In this document: positions 23,334-35,107 of the stretch, piece by piece
Layout: each line of letters begins with the position of its first letter
Numbering within the stretch: position 1 is the stretch's first letter
Source: Lolium rigidum
Lineage: Eukaryota > Streptophyta > Magnoliopsida > Poales > Poaceae
Direction: 5' to 3'
Assembly: GCF_022539505.1 (NCBI RefSeq)
Contig: NC_061510.1
Location: 95,930,292 to 95,994,291 of the forward strand
DNA: 64,000 nt
Program-made: the position numbers and the translations under genes
Notes under the pieces: generated by a model
The model's database searches: none
What the model saw: only the letters and a program-made list of their open reading frames with translations
What the model was told of the DNA's origin: nothing

Positions 23334-25699
23334 CTTGGCGATGCTTCCTTCTAGCCTAGCACGGTTACGAACATATTTCTTTAATACTCCCATGAACCTC
23401 TCGAAGGGGAACATATTGTGTAGAAATACAGGACCGAGAATGGAAATCTCTTCGACTAGGTGAACCAGGAGGTGCGTCATAATATTGAAGAAGGATGGCA
23501 GGAACACCAACTCGAAACTGACAAGACATTGGACCACATCATTCTGTAACCGTGGTAGAACTTCTGGATTGATTACCTTCTGAGAGATTGCATTGAGGAA
23601 TGCACATAGCTTTACAATGGGTACTCGAACATTTTCCGGCAGAAGCCCCCTCAAAGCAATCGGAAGCAATTGCGTCATAATCACGTGGCAGTCGTGAGAC
23701 TTCAGGTTTTGGAACTTTTTCTCCGCCATGTTTATTATTCCCTTTATATTGGACGAGAATCCAGACGGGACCTTCATACCGCTCGGGCATTCAAAAAAGA
23801 TGACCTTCTCTTCTTTGGTCGGAGCGTAGCCGGCACGACCTTGAAACCATTCCGGATGCCGGCCATCGTGGTCTTTCAAACGTTGCTCGGTCCTGCCGTG
23901 CTTCCTTTGTATCATTTGTCTTCCCATACACGCCCAAGAAGCTTAGGAGGTTCACGCAAATATTCTTCGTAACATGCATCACGTCGATTGCAGAGCGGAC
24001 ATCTAGGACTTTCCAATATTCTAGCTCCCAGAATATAGATTTCTTCTTCCACATGGGTACGTGCCCGTCAGCTCCCTTCGGAATTGATTGTCCGCCAGGA
24101 CCCTTTCCAAAGATGACTTTCAAATCCTTGACCATATCAAATACCTCAGCACCAGTGCGTTCCGCAGGCTTCGGCCGGTGATCTGCCTTGCCGTTGTAAT
24201 GCTTGCCTCTCTTTCTTACTGGATGAATTTTCGGAAGAAATCGACGATGCCCAAGGTACACGTTCTTCTTACAATTTGGCAAATGTACACTTTCAGTCTC
24301 ATGTAAGCAGTGCGTGCATGCATTGTATCCCTTATTTGATAGTCCCGAAAGGTTACTAAGAGCAGGCCAATCGTTGATGGTTACGAAAAGCAACACTCGT
24401 AGGTCAAATTCCTGTTCTTTGTGCTCATCCCATACACGGACACCAGGTCTGCCCCACAACTGTAAAAGTTCATCAACTAATGGCCTTAGGTACACATCGA
24501 TGTCGTTGCCGGGTTGCTTCGGACCTTGGATGAGCACTGGCATCATAATGAACTTCCGCTTCATGCACAACCAAGGAGGAAGGTTGTAGATGCATAGAGT
24601 CACGGGCCAGGTGCTATGGCTGGAGCTCGCTCGCCAAAAGGATTCATGCCATCTGTACTTAGACCAAATCTTATGTTCCTTGCGTCAGCTGCAAAATCTT
24701 TAAACTCTCTGTCGATCTTTCTCTATTGCGTTCCATCTGCGGGGTGTCTCAACTCCCCGTCCGAGTTACGGTCCTCTTTGTGCCATCGCAACAACTTGGC
24801 ATGCTCTTTGTTCCTGAACAGACGTTTCAACTGTGGTATTATAGGAGCATACCACATCACCTTGGCGGGAACCCTCTTCCTGGGTTTCTCGCCCTCAACA
24901 TCGTCACCAGGGTCATCGCCTCTATCTTATAACGCAATGCAAGTGCATACCGGGCATTCATTCAAATTCTCGTATTCACCGCGGTAGAGGATGCGATCGT
25001 TGATGCATGCATGTATCTTCGTAACCTCTAAACCTAGAGGGCGAGACAACCTTCTTTGCTTCGTACGTACTCGGAGGGCAACTCGTTATTCTTTGGAAAC
25101 ATATTCTTCAACATTTTCAGCAAGTTTTCAAATCCCAAGTCAGCTACACCTTCATGTGCCTTCCATCTCAGCAAATCCAGTGTGCAGCCCAGCTTTTTCA
25201 GACCATTATCGCATCCTGGGTACAACGACTTTTTGTGATCCTCTAACATGCGATCCAAATTCTCCCTCTCCTTTTCAGTTTCGCAGCGTCTCCGTGCATC
25301 AGCAATGGTCCGACCAAGATCATCAGCGGGCTCATCACGTGCCTCTTCTTCACCTTCCCCTTCACCTTCCCCTTCACCTTCAGCATCCTCCATGAAAGTA
25401 TCACCGAAATGATCAAGATAGTTTTCATCGATGAAATCATCCCCTTCTTCATCTTCTTCCATTATAACCCCTCTTTCTCCATGCTTGGTCCAACAATTAT
25501 AGCTTGGCATGAAACCGTGCCGAAGCAGGTGCAGGTGAACTTCTCTTGAGGAAGAGTAACCCTTCTGATTCTTACAGACAACACATGGACAAATAACAAA
25601 ACCCTTCTGCTTGTTCGCATTAGCCACTACGAGGAAATCTTTCAAACCCGTAGTGAACTCGCCGGAGAGTCGGTTACCGTACATCCATTGCCGATTCAT
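23334..25699 (-). pseudogene. CACTA tnp2-type transposase gene, 5' part
   Basis: The coding region begins at the ATG at 25699 (MNRQWMYGNRLSGEF), just after a likely 3' splice site (TGCAG), so a 5' leader intron is probable. In order are the transposase-associated zinc-like domain (CPCVVC, then HLHLLRHGF; 25650-25480), an acidic linker, the Transposase_21 core (24600-24000; LFVTINDWPALSNLSG, then CTHCLHETES), and the DUF4218 region (23800-23340; LMLC-like helices with FPFERFMGVLKKYVRNRA). Frameshifts occur near 25030, 24610 and 23920. The frame is then cut at 23338 by the Gypsy insertion and continues at 10378. The gene belongs to the CACTA element whose end is at 26292. Confidence 0.88.
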
Positions 25700-26042
25700 C
25701 TGCATTATTATAATATAAAATATATAATTAACCATCATGATTTTGTTAAACTAAATAGAAATTAAACAATGAACTACACACATGCATATTTTATCAATGA
25801 CACATGAAAGGTTCAAGTTGCTAACCGCGATCGAGGAGGAAAAAATAAATGAGGAAGCTCGATCAAGTGTGGCTCCGACACTTCATATCATGTTGGTTTC
25901 ATGCTCTTGGGGCATTTCATCAAACACCTTGTGTGCATAAGAGGAGCCAAAAGCAAACCTACACCCCCTTGTGAAGTTTGTGAAGAGAAGTGGCACCAAA
26001 TGGCTAAGTGTTGTGGGCTGAACGGTATATATAGGGGAGGGG

Positions 26043-26292
26043 CTTTAGTCGCGGTTGGCCAGGACAACCGCGACTAAAGGCCTTTGGGCCAGGCCTGAGG
26101 ACATTTAGTCGCGGTTGGCCTGGCCAACCGCGACTAAAGCCCCTCCCGTCCACCAGCTAGCCACCGAGCGCGCTGGGCCCAGGCCTTTGGTCGCGGTTCG
26201 CCTCCCGAACCGCGACTAAAGAGCCCATTGGTCGCGGTTCCTATAGTTTCGCGACTAATGGGGCTAGACGGAAGCCCTTTTTTCCACTAGTG
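26043..26292 (-). mobile_element. CACTA terminus with subterminal hairpin repeats
   Basis: The minus strand starts at 26292 with CACTAGTGGAAAAAAGGGC, the CACTA terminal inverted repeat. Inside it are four inverted-repeat units built on TTTAGTCGCGGTT and AACCGCGACTAAA, at 26043-26079, 26104-26138 (a perfect palindrome), 26185-26220 and 26227-26260. Subterminal arrays like this are where CACTA transposase binds. The three bases outside, ATT at 26293-26295, would be one copy of the target duplication. The partner end is not in the window, because the left side of the element is replaced by the Copia junction at 8994. Confidence 0.85.
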
Positions 26293-28620
26293 ATTATAAT
26301 ACTCGCAAACACAAATACAACTTTTGTATTCAAAGATGGCTAATTTTATTTTATACACACATAGTTGACGTAGTTGTTTGATGTGGTAACTTGGAACACA
26401 TTGGATATTACCCTCTTGTTGTGCCCTATAAAATTTTGAAAAATCCACATTGTAAGTATAATCTTATATCAGTTGGCATTTGGGGTTGCCAATTGATTCT
26501 AAACTAGATGGACCTAGCGCGCTCTGCTGCCCCGTCCTCCAGTAGTAGTGTTTAATTTTCGTGTGGCTGTTTTTCTAGGCATGTACCTGATTTTTTTTCT
26601 AGCTCAGTTGCAATTAGAATATAATAAGCAATCAACAAAACACATGCCAAAAAAAACGAACTGAAGTTAATTACATCTACTTAAATGACCAAGAAAAATC
26701 AACCATAGTAATAAGACAGTATATAATATACTGTTACTATATAGAAACGCTTAGTTTTTGACTTTTCAAGATTGCTAGCAAGTAAACAATACTAATTACA
26801 TATTTCTGAGAAGTTTATGTAAAACTAAAGATTACAAACAAAGGCTGAGGCTGCATAATACCAAGAAGACCCCAGGCTTTATTTGCTCAAGAAAGCTCAG
26901 AGAAAGAAGCTTCAAAGGAGTTTACGGTCTGAAGAGGGGAAAGAATCAATTGGGGCGCTGGGTATTAATCATATCTTGTTGCCTGCCCCTATCAATCAAG
27001 AAAAAATGGTTATGAATTCCCTAGTCTTCCACAGATAAATCCATCTCTTTAGCTACATGACACCAACTATGTACTGCACTAATAGGCACCAGGTACCTCT
27101 ATGCCTGTATAAATAAATAAACATTTGAAGGCGTCAATTGGCCAAAGGCAGGAGACCAAAGATTTTGATCATAAATCAAGGAAAAACAATCCCGACGATA
27201 AATGTTTTACATATGAATTAAATAAGAATAAGGACAAATCTGCAAATTCCATTAGAATAGATTATGTTCAAAGCATTAAAAAGAACAAGGTTAAAACATA
27301 TCTGATATACAATGACTGTAGGTATGAGAGTTGTCCATTAAGTTGACAAAAAACAAGCTTCTAAACATTTGAGATCCAACTATTAGTCTAGGGCAATAAT
27401 AATGAAAATTTCTATTCTACTCTGATCAAAGACCAACTGCTCTGATCTTAGTCATAATTATGCAGGATCTAATATATAAAGATGTTACAGGCTTGGACAT
27501 AAGTATGCCAGATTAACTGATGTGTCCGCAGAATGTATTGGTCCAATGACTAAAGGATAAACTCCAATATGGTTCATAGGTACCAGGTGCACGTATTAGA
27601 AATTCTAGATAATCAAACATCTTTCGCTATATTGCATGTTGTTTTTAGTTTCCCTCCCATATGTTTATGTATAGGAGAAAACATGATTCAATAGATTTTC
27701 CCGATGGAACCAGTGACTCAATCCTAGCAATAACAGAAGTGCACCTGTAAAACCAGATTAGAGATTTCCTTTCAATATTCGCACTCACATTGGAAGTACA
27801 TAGGCCCAAGTGCAAAATAATGCATATGATTAAAGCATCAACTGTAGAACATACTTATTTGGAGAGTAGGAGACAGAATACCACCTCTCAACCGTGTAGA
27901 AACAAAGTGTAATACAACTACAAAATTTGTTTTCGCAGCCAAGGCTCTGGCTGGCCAAGAAAACTGTTGATTCATTCCTCCTTTGTCCTTTCAACCCATT
28001 GCAGATTGTTTGATAGTATTACAGCTCTTTAGGATGCCTAACCTGACAGTTCGAAAAAATTAATTAATGTGTGTGGATAGGCACATACAAATCAAGCTGC
28101 TCACAAAATGATTGTTGTAAGAAATATCATGTGGCCAACCATACCTTCTGGGATGCATGATTTGATATTTTGTCACTTTGACCACCTGTGACATGCTTCA
28201 GAATCAAATGGTGTGCACCTTTTGTCCTAATACCTCTTAAGATAAGTCTCACTGGTAACCAATATTGGTGTATCTGATGTTAGCTTTTTCACTTAAAAGC
28301 ATTACAGTCCCTCATACATTCATAATAACGTCTGATCTCATTGTGTAAGTTTTTGAGTAACTAATATAAGAGCTCTTTCCCTGAAAATGACAACTCATTG
28401 GAAGGGTCCACATGAACCAACTTCAGTGATTTTCTACAGCACATGAAGATGAAGAGTGTATGTAATAAATTTAACGACTTGAGTCCCCACAAGGAAAAAA
28501 TATGACTGCAACATCATCTACCTTGTGATTTCATTATGATGAGGTTGATCTAATTTTGTATGTCTTGCATCTTTCAAGAATAGGCCAAATATAAATGAAG
28601 AAAACAGCAACAGTACATAC
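26293..28620. other. AT-rich non-coding stretch
   Basis: I find no convincing protein-coding frame, repeat boundary or RNA gene here. The sequence is AT-rich and looks like intron or intergenic DNA. One minus-strand segment, 28145-28185, is bounded by good splice-like signals (TGTCACAG before it, GTATGG after it) and stays open in one phase. That alone is weak evidence. The end of the stretch, AAAGCCATACT at 28621-28631, is the left target duplication of the LINE that follows. Confidence 0.5.
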
Positions 28621-28631
28621 AAAGCCATACT

Positions 28632-29800
28632 CTCGTTCCTTGAGATCCCGAAAGGTGTTCGGAAGAGGCTAAATTTTTTTAGGAAACGGTTTTTTTGGCA
28701 AAGCGATGGTCATAAGAAAAAATATAGGTTGACTAAATGGAATATTATTTGTAGGGGGGTTTGGGAATAGAAGTTTTAGATGTAAAGTATAAAAGTTTGC
28801 TAAGTAAGTGGCTTTACAAACTTCTGAATGAGGAGGGAATTTGGCAAGAGCTGCTCACTAAGAAATACCTACATTCGAAAACTTTGTCACGGGTTTCAGG
28901 TTTCAGAAAAACCAACTTGACTCTCCTTTTTGGAAAGGTTTAATGAAAGTGAAAGAGGAATATTTAGCTCGAGGTTATTTCGTGGTTGGCAATGGGCTGA
29001 ACACCAGGTTCTGGGAGGATATTTGGTTAGGTGACAAATCTCTTGCGGAAGAGTACCCATCTCTATACAATATTGTAAATCACAAGAATGTCACGGTTGA
29101 AAATGTGCTTGCAGCAAAACCACTTAATATTAGTTTCCGTCGGACCTTAAATGGTAACAAATGGGAGAGATGGACACACCTTCTACATAGACTTATCATG
29201 GTTCATCTAAATGATAGTGAAGATAGGTTCACATGGAATTTAACGGAGTCTGGTGTCTTCTCAGCTAAATGATAATGATCTTTTATCTGGATACACGGTT
29301 TCCCTCAAAAAACATTATCTTTTTGGCAACTGGCTAAATGGGGTAGACAAAAAAAAGCAAAACCAACATTAGAGTTGGAGTTTGTGCTTTGCTATGGGCG
29401 ATATGGAATGTGCGTAATGATTGCATCTTTCACAAAAAACAAATCCATCATTTTTGCAGGTTATTCCAATGGCTACCCATTGGATCCATATGTGGTCCTA
29501 TCTGCGCCCAGAGGAGGAGCGCCTTGCTATGGATATTGGGTGCAGCCGAATGGCAAGCACGGAATTTCTACAGCCAGTACGGTTGGCATGCTAATCGAAG
29601 ACTAACATGACGATGCAAAGTCGCTTCATGCTAGTGTTGTTTACATGGCTCATTTTTGTAGGAACTTTGAGTGATCCATAAGATGTAATAATGATTGATA
29701 TCGAATGCTGGTTGTAATAACTATCTACTTTTAATAAAGAAAGCCGCATGCATCAATTGATGCAGAGGCTGGGGAATCCTCATTTCGAGAAAAAAAATTA
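28632..29800 (+). mobile_element. 5'-truncated L1-clade LINE with 11-bp target duplication
   Basis: The insertion is flanked by AAAGCCATACT at 28621-28631 and again at 29801-29811. It ends with a polyadenylation-like AATAAAG, the hairpin TGCATCAATTGATGCA (29749-29764), GAGGCTGGGG and an A-rich tail. Inside are broken frames similar to the C-terminal part of LINE reverse transcriptase proteins. RLTKWNIICR lies near 28720. A stretch with GLNTRFWEDIWLGD at about 28995-29036 is followed by the zf-RVT region. Several stops interrupt it. The 5' end is missing, as usual for LINE copies made by incomplete reverse transcription. Confidence 0.88.
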
Positions 29801-29811
29801 AAAGCCATACT

Positions 29812-32800
29812 ATGATTGCAGAATATCGTATGATAGCCTATAAAGAAAACTACCAATAAATTGAACTGTGTTTTCAAAATAATGATTAAAGACCAATGCA
29901 CCAAATCACATACTAAATTTCATAAAATAATTTGTCAGGTGGTTCCACTTCTCTATTCACAAAGATAATGAAAAGGAACCAGAGGCATTCTAGATAATGA
30001 AGTCATACTGCTGCTAATAGAAATTATATGGTACAAGTCTTGAATTCATCTCAGCAAACTTACTAACAGGGTAGTCACATCACAGATGCACCTGTACAAC
30101 ATTACTTCGCTAGTCGCATGGAAAAAAGTATTATCAAGTCTTAGATGTATTAGGAAACAGGGAGCCTGATATTTAGGATTTTTTTGTAATAGTCACAGCT
30201 ATGGAGAAACGAAAATACGCCCTCCAAAATTCCCCTATACGAACAACCAAAATCAAAATTGACCCTACAGAACCCATCTTCCCTTTCATCAATGACGATG
30301 GTTAGGTGCACACTCCACATGGAGCGGGAACAAATAGAAACACAGGTAAAAGCGCCAAAGGTTTTTCTCTGAGGGCAAATCCAGATCCAATTTTCTGAGT
30401 AGGGCTCATCCCCGGAGCAACCAAGGCCAAAATAGAGTCGTGTGTGTACGTGGAAGAGGGAGAGGTGGGTCGGGACAGGGACCTGTTGAAGGTGGCGGTC
30501 GAGGTAGGCGACCCTGGAGGCAGCGGACGTCCCGTCCAACGCTGCTGCACACGGCGAGGGCTGGCGGCCTCCTGCAGCTCCAGCGGTACCTGCTCCTAGA
30601 GGCTCCCGAGAGTTTCCTTCATCGGCCTTCGCCTCGCAACGCTAGAGGGAGATAGGTGGAGAGTCGGGTGGGGCGGGGCTGCGTGACGTGGTCACGATGT
30701 AGAGGAGGCGAAGGCGCAGTCGAGGAGAACCCATACATTATCAAATCTGCAACACAGGGAAATGGGTATGACATGTCTGTGCAGTTCGCAGGTAGGTTGG
30801 CGTAGTAAAATAATTACCTTGATGGCAACCTAAGACAGACTCGGTTGTTGTTGTTACAAAACATAAATAGAAGTAAGGCGCAAAGGTCACGTCCATGGAA
30901 GGATCCCTAAGTGCAAGCACAAAATGAGAATTCTAATAGTGCACCAAAGGGAACATACAGTTGTGAGATAAAAAAAAATGCTAATTCGGCCAACACTAAC
31001 TGAGGTACTCAACAACTTAATGATATGGAGGGTATGAAAAAAACATCCATTATCTTTTTCTTTTCTTTGGAAATTACAGGCTAAAAAGGCAGATCGGTGT
31101 GACCAACAATAATCTGAACAGGCAGACCATCCACCATATAAAGGTCCTAACACCTGATAAATGCACAGGTACTACTATGCAGAACATGTATATCAAAAGT
31201 TGTTGTTTACAATAACAAAAGTGAAGTTTTCAGTAGGAATCAACAGATTAGCATAACCTAGCATCAGGCCTGAACCTAGCATGTGAATCTAGCTGAACGT
31301 ATTACAACACTTTGGTCTCCAACAAACAGGTAGAAATGATTTTTCTTCCTTCACAAAAATGACAGTTACCAATAGCTAGATGGTAGCAAACAAGGGAGTA
31401 TCATTGCTTGCAGCTTCTCTAAACACAATAATAGCTTCAAAAAAATTATCATAAATTAAATATTAGATAAATACCACAAACGCATCAACCATACCTTGAC
31501 AGTAAGGCGATTATGGACCTATGTTGCATCCTGCAGAATCCCTATGTTGATCAGTAGACTACAGCCGCTGATCTTAGAGAGGAAAGCATTTTGGCTCATG
31601 CGATTCGCCAAAGCTAACAACTGAAGCCACCATCCCTGTTGTGCAATAATCTGGCCTACATAGACTTACAAACAAAAACCATGTGTTTTTATGTGGAAGC
31701 TCATAATTATTAGGTGTCGCATACATCAAATCAGGAAATAGTTGCCCTGCAGTATACTCTATTATAAACCTATGAATCTCCTGAGCCGAATCATATGCAC
31801 ATGAACACATTTTCTGAAGAAAGTAGTAAGTATATGACCTGGTAGTTTTATGCGCAGGTGCATCTCTTCAGAGTTTATTGCAAGGAAATCAACTTACCTC
31901 GTGTAACAGTTCAGAAACACCTAATTTGAACTCTTTAAAATAAGAAAAGTCTTAAAAGAAACCAAAAAATCCTTGGCACATTAAACATTCAACACAAGTA
32001 AATTCTTTTACTAATTGATGAGACAAACGGCTTCGTGCCAACATCATCCCTTCTAGGAGAAATATTGGACGACATAAATTTGAATATCTAAAAAACCAAG
32101 CTGTAGATGCCTCAGCACAATTGTAAAGTCACAGAGAAACCAATCAGACATATATGAACTACCATATCCTAATGAAATTCTAGTTATCACGAAATGCTGA
32201 CCTAAGGAACAGCTGAATTGTGCTATTTTTACCATCATCTGAATAGTGAGAAGATGACATATACCAGACTTTAATTAGTGATGGAGAGGACTTGATTTCC
32301 CGTAATACAAAAAAATTGGTATCAACACAAGAAAGGAAAAATGCATCGCCTGTCTATTTTTCCATTCCCCACTTAATCACATGTAAACCATTGGACTGCA
32401 TAAATATGAAATATGCTAAAACTGGTATTACCACCTACAAGACACCGCCATAGTGTGTGAAACAGTAAAGGAAAATAGAACGATTACATGCAGATATAAT
32501 CATAAAAGAAGTAAATCCCACCGACTGAAACCAATCGATTATCACCATCCTCGTCAAGGACAGTCTAGATGTATGTTTTCAGTTAACCCACCCAAGTTTT
32601 AAGTGTTGATCACCAAACTATCTCCATATAACTCAGGCACTAACCACCCAAGAACTCCATGAACACGCCTCTTAGACAACTGAGAACTCGAGACACCGGC
32701 AAATCGCCAAGGCAAAATCACAGCACACACGGTTGATCACCAAACTATCTCCATACCTAGCCACAAATGGCCACTGCGCTCCTCCCAAAAAGCAAACACA

Positions 32801-33423
32801 ATCCACAGCGGAATCAGCCAGAAAACAACCCCAAATCCACAACAGAGCACTCAACTCTGGCACACGGAGATCCCATCTCCCGGCCATCTTACGATAAGGC
32901 ACAAACACATGGATAGTACAAAAAACCAAGACGAAACAAGCAACACCTGTTTTGTGAAAGTTGAACTATCACTATCGGTGGTTCCATTAAGATAACAAAG
33001 TTCATCTGAAAATAAAAATACATATTGTCTACATAATCATGCAAACGAAATTTCAATAAAAGGGTCCATGAGTGTCCCAACAGTTACAAAATGCAGACAT
33101 AGGCCACTATAGTGTGTAATGCATGCTAGGCCCAGGCTAGCCAAATTAAGCAGAAAATAAATATATGCATATCACAGATGGACACAACAGAACACATACT
33201 TCAGGCAAAATGTAGTAATGGACCATTATCAAGCAGCGAAAATGTAGAATAGGGAAGTCTTAGTTTTTTTTTGTGGTGAAGAATACAAATTTTGATGTGA
33301 GTAGCAGGGAGGAGGATCAATAATTTTTTCCTTTTCTGCTAGCCATTGCTGAAACTGGCATCACACAGGAATCTAGAACCGAAGCTATTTGCAATAAATA
33401 AAAGAGCTCCAAGGGAGAGGAAC
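29812..33423. other. Low-coding stretch, possible introns of a minus-strand gene
   Basis: No complete gene is recognised in this 3.6 kb. A GC-rich patch at 30440-30720 has overlapping open frames on both strands, none recognisable. Two short minus-strand segments are flanked by splice-like signals: 31495-31530 and 31898-31920 (the latter followed by GTAAGTT). A 24-base direct repeat, GTTGATCACCAAACTATCTC plus four bases, occurs near 32606 and 32731. The rest is AT-rich and featureless to the eye. Confidence 0.4.
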
Positions 33424-33531
33424 CTGGAAGGCAGTCTGTCCGCAGGGGTCAGAGAAGAGCCCTGAGCCGTCCCAACCCCTGCCGATGAAGCTCTCAATCG
33501 ATGCGTACGAGCCCCGCTTCTCCTTCTCCAT
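33424..33531 (-). CDS. Possible first coding exon of an unidentified gene
   Basis: The minus strand has an ATG at 33531 opening a 36-codon frame that reads MEKEKRGSYASIESF and continues through GWDGSGLFSDPC. It ends in TTCCAG followed by GTTCCT, a possible donor site. A GC-rich stretch upstream on the same strand (33540-34000) looks like promoter and leader sequence. A larger overlapping frame on the same strand (33665-33339) exists in another phase and is arginine-rich. I prefer the 36-residue reading because it has a balanced composition, but I do not recognise the protein. The remaining exons would lie in 26900-33400 and are not established. Confidence 0.3.
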
Positions 33532-34325
33532 CGGCGCCTCCTCCACCTTTGCCGATTCACACCGTCTGTCGTGCCGCCGCGGAGGAGGTGTAGCACCAAG
33601 AACAACAACGAAGAGAAACGCCTCATCACCACAAACAAAGAAGCAGAGGAAGCAAAGGTCATCATGGTTCAGTGCAGGGGCGAGCCACCTCTACCAACAG
33701 CAAGCCCGCATCACAGCAACGACGCCCGCGCTAGGGTTTGCCGCGGGGCATGATGCAGCAGCGGAGGGAACCCACGGTGGAGACAAAGAGATGGCAAAAG
33801 GAGAGGTATACCAGAGTGGCGAGGAGGAGGACGGGCGGAGAAGGGGGGAGGCATTACCGGCGGCACCAGGAGCAAAGAGGAGGCGGCATGGCGGCGAGGC
33901 GAGGCGCGACACACAGCATCTTGTGCAGGCATAGTTTGGGGGCGGCGTGGTTTTACTGTTCGTGAACCGACTGAACGCATGCCTCAGCCTCATCCGATCT
34001 TGATCCAACGACCAGAAATATGCAAAACCTGAGGAGCTACCACAGACGCTCCCAACCCTGGGAGCTTAGAGCTCTTAGGAGATTTATACCTCCTGTCAAC
34101 AGCTGGGTACATTAAATCTATTTTTATTGCAACGATGCTGCAAAACATATTATGCATCTGGTAATCGATTTATGTTCACTCATATATATTGTATGTTTTA
34201 ATAAAATGTGTTGAAATAATGATATAAGTATATATCTTATCCAATCTAACAATATGTGATCCAGATAATTTAATGCACGTAAATCGTGTGTTCAACACAT
34301 ATCATCCTACAAATCTCTAACACGT

Positions 34326-34860
34326 GACAAGCACTGGTTATTACATGCATATTAAATTCAAATTTAACTATGTAATATTCGTTTGAAATTAATAAGTGGA
34401 GAGATCTACCTCAAAAAAAAAAAAAATAAGTGGAGAGATCGACATGAAATATTTGCTATATTTCATTCAGAGTAGGTGACCTTTCCTGGCGACAATATTG
34501 TGTAGAAGGGGTGCTCGCTACCGGAACTAAATATAGGAGGCACCTTGTTTTTGTCAAACATGGATGGGTTGTGTTTTCAAGACTAGTCTATCTCCATGTA
34601 ATAGATAAACAGTGAAAACTTAACGCAAACATGTCTGACAAACAAAAGATGCCTCATATCTCTACTTCTGTCATCAGGGAATCCTTCTAGCCAACATGGT
34701 TGTCAGAAAAGCCCACTTTCTCTCGCTAAACTCTCACACAAACGTCATATCAATCACGCCACTTATAAATTTTAGGCGGATATCTGCATAGCTATATTTA
34801 AATCTAATATCCTCACAATTATAATTGAATTTAATATGCACATAATAACCAGTGCTTGTC
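34326..34860. mobile_element. MITE-like inverted-repeat element
   Basis: GACAAGCACTGGTTATTA at about 34327-34344 and its continuation (TGCATATTAAATTCAA) recur in inverted orientation at about 34821-34859. The imperfect terminal inverted repeats are around 40 bp on an element of about 530 bp. No open frame of note lies between them, so it would be non-autonomous. I could not see a clear target duplication, and the superfamily is open. Confidence 0.5.
34407..34424 (+). mobile_element. 18-bp A-tailed micro-insertion with 16-bp duplication
   Basis: AATAAGTGGAGAGATC occurs at 34391-34406 and again at 34425-34440. Between them is only TACCTC followed by twelve A residues. A duplication of this length flanking an A tail is the mark of target-primed reverse transcription, here stopped after a few bases. 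A plain tandem duplication is the main alternative. Confidence 0.55.
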
Positions 34861-34879
34861 ATATGCAGATATTTTTAAT

Positions 34880-34954
34880 GCACATAATAACCAGTTAGCC
34901 GTGTGCATCTATTGATGCAGAGGCTGGGGCGATGCTCCCATATCGAAAAAAAAA
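34880..34954 (+). mobile_element. Short LINE 3'-end insertion with 19-bp target duplication
   Basis: ATATGCAGATATTTTTAAT at 34861-34879 is repeated at 34955-34973. The insert carries the hairpin TGCATCTATTGATGCA (34904-34919), GAGGCTGGGG, CATATCG and an A tail. This is the same 3' end as the LINE at 28632-29800. Its first 16 bases copy flanking sequence from about 34838 (GCACATAATAACCAGT), probably a template switch at the 5' end. Confidence 0.8.
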
Positions 34955-35107
34955 ATATGCAGATATTTTTAATTTGCAGTCATGTTACAACTAACGTGAT
35001 CATGGATGACATTGCTTTCCTAACTCTTCCTTTTTTCACTGCTAAGTTTGTCCACCATTCTTTGACACTTGTTTCATTTGCCAATAGCATGGTGAAGTAG
35101 CCAACAA

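Noticed and set aside
30150..30655. 129-codon minus-strand frame and 71-codon plus-strand frame in a GC-rich patch
   Set aside because: There are no recognisable motifs, the codon use is biased, and no splice context singles out either one.
33339..34008. Several frames of 89-149 codons on both strands
   Set aside because: They are GC-rich overlapping frames with arginine or serine bias. Only the small 36-codon exon candidate was kept, at low confidence.
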